A DNA stretch of 64,000 nt. Source: Ferruginibacter sp. GTDB lineage: Bacteria; Bacteroidota; Bacteroidia; Chitinophagales; Chitinophagaceae. Location of the stretch: the NCBI GenBank assembly GCA_019638525.1, contig JAHBTO010000003.1, positions 124,001 to 188,000 on the forward strand, given 5' to 3'. A program made the translations under genes and the position numbers. Positions 62,634-64,000 of this stretch are shown here, piece after piece. The notes under the pieces are model-generated. The model searched no databases, was not told where the DNA came from, and saw nothing but the letters and a program-made list of their open reading frames with translations. The first letter of the stretch is position 1; each line of letters begins with the position of its first letter.

Positions 62634-62662
62634 TTTATAAGGCATGTGTAAGACCTTATAAT
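62634..62662 (-). other. inverted repeat in the leader of the giant surface-protein gene
   Basis: TTATAAGG (62635-62642) pairs with CCTTATAA (62654-62661) across 11 bases, about 27 bases upstream of the ATG. It could be an operator or a leader hairpin. I found no clear -7 box in this 167-base gap. Confidence 0.3.
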
Positions 62663-62775
62663 TTGCAGTTTAAAAATTTTGATATTTAATCAACTTGAAT
62701 AAAATTTGAAAACATAAAACAATATTGATGTAAAACCATAACAAGATAATTACATCCTTATTTGTTTTCTTTTCA

Positions 62776-63192
62776 TTAATTCTTCTTTGTTGCGGCTGGT
62801 TTTGAAACTTCTGCCTGGTTTAAAACATCGGCACTCTTTGCTTCAACTTTTGCTTCCTTTGCAACATTTTTTGATCTTAAAGTTGTTGGTGATGCAGCGT
62901 TTGTTTTTTTGCTTTTGGCAGCAGCAGTACCCGCAGATGCAGATTTTTGAGGTGTAGCTGTTACGGCTTTTTCAGTAGCAGCTGCATCTTTGGTTTTTGA
63001 CTGTGCCCTAAGTGATGGCTGCGAAACTCTTTTTTTTGATGAATAAATATCATCTTGTTTAGCAGAAACTACGGTTGCGGCGGGCGCCGCTTTTTCGGCC
63101 TTGGGGGCCCTGGGGTCTCGATCTTCTGACTGTGCAGAAACAATCCCCACACTACCTAACAATAAGATAGCTCCGAGTAAAAGTTTTTTCAT
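62776..63192 (-). CDS. small secreted Lys/Ala-rich protein A
   Basis: A 138-residue exported protein of unknown family. The signal peptide MKKLLLGAILLLGSVGIVSA|Q is followed by about 118 residues that are Lys, Ala, Ser and Thr-rich, lacking Cys and Trp, and probably disordered. The motif L-R-S/A recurs (PSLRAQSK, TTLRSKNVAKE). It resembles its upstream neighbour (63341-63655) in signal peptide, composition and length class, suggesting paralogy. I do not recognise a function. A periplasmic or surface polycationic protein is plausible. Confidence 0.65.
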   Translation of the reverse strand: MKKLLLGAILLLGSVGIVSAQSEDRDPRAPKAEKAAPAATVVSAKQDDIYSSKKRVSQPSLRAQSKTKDAAATEKAVTATPQKSASAGTAAAKSKKTNAASPTTLRSKNVAKEAKVEAKSADVLNQAEVSKPAATKKN

Positions 63193-63290
63193 GTTTGTTT
63201 TGATTTAGTTAAATTAAAAAAAATGTTAAATTCTCTCTAACAGGTAATAAAATTAGTCGTTTTTGTTTAGTTACCAAAAGATTTAAATTA

Positions 63291-63322
63291 AAAAAGGCTT
63301 CAAAATTTTTTGAAGCCTTTTT
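63291..63322 (-). terminator. rho-independent terminator after small secreted protein B
   Basis: A 12-bp stem (63291-63302 / 63311-63322) rich in A-T with a GGCTTC core, closed further by A-T pairs. It carries T bases at its minus-strand 3' end and lies 19 bases after the stop of the 63341-63655 gene. It separates the two small secreted genes. Confidence 0.85.
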
Positions 63323-63340
63323 AGATATATAAATAATTTA

Positions 63341-63655
63341 TTAATTATCTTTTTTTACAGGAGCTTTTTTGGCTGCCTCATTTTGTTTTGCAGCCTTTAC
63401 ATCGGTACTTGCTGCATTTGGTTTTGAACCAAGGTCATTCGTTTTTGCTGAAGCTGTACCATCTTCATTTGTTTTAACTACTGCCTCATCAGACTTATTT
63501 ACTGCTGCTTTTTCAGGTTTGGCAGCTGCTGCATTGGTAATTGCAGGTGTTGTAGTCTTCTTTGCTGTTTTTGCTGATCTTAAGTCGGAATTTTGAGCTG
63601 TTGCAAAACTGCACACTGCAAACATGATTATTGTAGATAGTAATAACTTTTTCAT
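63341..63655 (-). CDS. small secreted Lys/Ala-rich protein B
   Basis: A 104-residue exported protein of unknown family, with signal peptide MKKLLLSTIIMFAVCSFATA|Q and a mature part of about 83 residues. It is rich in Lys, Ala, Asn, Thr and Asp, with an early SDLRSAKTAKK motif, and lacks Trp, Tyr and mature Cys. A promoter with an exact -7 box and a terminator frame it, so it is an independent transcript. The likeness to the 62776-63192 product is in composition and the LRS motif rather than in a strict alignment. Confidence 0.65.
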   Translation of the reverse strand: MKKLLLSTIIMFAVCSFATAQNSDLRSAKTAKKTTTPAITNAAAAKPEKAAVNKSDEAVVKTNEDGTASAKTNDLGSKPNAASTDVKAAKQNEAAKKAPVKKDN

Positions 63656-63748
63656 TTTTTTAGTTTTAGTTTTTGAGTAAATTAAAAAATATAGTTTAAT
63701 ATGTTTTTATTATAAAATTGATAGGGGTTTAAAAAAAATTTCCAAAGT

Positions 63749-63779
63749 CAAATATACTTTTTTATTTAGAACATCCAAG
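63749..63779 (-). promoter_or_regulatory. promoter for small secreted protein B
   Basis: On the minus strand TATATTTG (63749-63756) is an exact -7 box, and CTTG (63776-63779) is a one-mismatch -33 box with a 19-base spacer. It gives a leader of about 90 bases before the ATG at 63655. Confidence 0.6.
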
Positions 63780-63828
63780 TATTTGGGATTTTTTTTGTTA
63801 AAGCTGTAAAATAATTCATAAGTTATTG

Positions 63829-64000
63829 TTATAAACCTGCCAGCAAAAGCTCATTAAAATTATGTAAAGTTGATATTTTTAAATCAGCAGCATCCCAAAC
63901 AGTTTTTTTATAATCTTCAAAATTGGGGATAATAATACATTTCATCTTTGCTGCTTTAACCGCTATCATGCCATTATACGAATCTTCAAAACAAATACAT
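63829..64000 (-). CDS. C-terminal end of a HAD-superfamily phosphatase
   Basis: A frame entering from the right edge ends with TAA (63829-63831 on plus) and encodes about 57 residues. The FEDSYNGMIAVKAAKMKCIIIPN segment matches motif IV of beta-phosphoglucomutase-like and 2-deoxyglucose-6-phosphatase-like HAD enzymes (FEDSxxGxxAAxxAGM), with the Asp that helps bind Mg2+. The cap and nucleophile motifs lie outside the window, so the substrate cannot be stated. Confidence 0.85.
   Translation of the reverse strand, partial: CICFEDSYNGMIAVKAAKMKCIIIPNFEDYKKTVWDAADLKISTLHNFNELLLAGL

Noticed and set aside
1..64000. tRNA/rRNA genes, CRISPR arrays, prophage or insertion sequences
   Set aside because: I found no cloverleaf-like stretch, rRNA-like sequence, regular short repeats with spacers, integrase or transposase in the gaps or frames.

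Overview
The window looks like a chromosomal segment from a member of the Bacteroidota, most likely Chitinophagales/Chitinophagaceae-like. It is AT-rich. Starts lack Shine-Dalgarno sequences, and several genes carry the Bacteroidota -7 box TAnnTTTG, some with a -33 TTTG-like box 19-20 bases upstream. It also encodes lineage-typical proteins: DUF4290, GldC, DUF4835/PorD, DUF4296, DUF5689, a Bacteroidota-type RpoZ and type IX secretion (T9SS) sorting domains. I see no rRNA, tRNA, CRISPR array, phage or insertion sequence. Most of the window is ordinary core genome.

Layout. 1-9.9 kb: a gene tail, a secreted cyclophilin, gcvH, a VanZ-like protein, DUF4290, murA with a small lipoprotein, gmk, a CorC-like membrane protein, a GT4-like protein, gldC, yqeY, a CvpA-like protein and an alpha/beta hydrolase. 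9.9-19.9 kb: a CBS protein, a BamA/TamA-like barrel, nadK, atpA standing alone, a YugP-like protease, two adjacent clpP genes, a small barrel, a PolB-like exonuclease and a secreted EEP-family nuclease on the minus strand. 20-29.3 kb: a TonB-dependent receptor, a DUF5689 lipoprotein and a very large lamin-tail-domain surface protein. The large protein contains a nearly perfect 1.2-kb internal duplication.

29.4-43.6 kb: htpG; the minus-strand operon polyprenyl synthase-recJ-methyltransferase; an OmpA protein; the outer-membrane/T9SS operon bamD-rpoZ-coaBC-porD-DUF4296; the CoA-transferase pair scoA-scoB; and pckA on the minus strand. 44-56.4 kb: pepP-pssA-purS, rsmI, an M1 peptidase, an acetyltransferase, an orphan response regulator, GT2-rsmG, tgt, a second OmpA protein and rpsA. 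56.6-64 kb: a 1,998-residue T9SS-sorted surface protein with two P-domains, two small Lys/Ala-rich secreted proteins and the end of a HAD phosphatase.

The most interesting unit is 18.9-29.3 kb. A secreted EEP nuclease is divergent from a TonB receptor, an OB-like DUF5689/adhesin lipoprotein and a T9SS-type lamin-tail protein. I infer that this could be an extracellular nucleic-acid (or phosphoester) capture and uptake locus. Other points worth checking are the Asp-type MurA active site, the paired ClpP subunits, a TGT missing two zinc-site cysteines, the isolated atpA, and a terminator-like hairpin that abuts the coaBC start codon.
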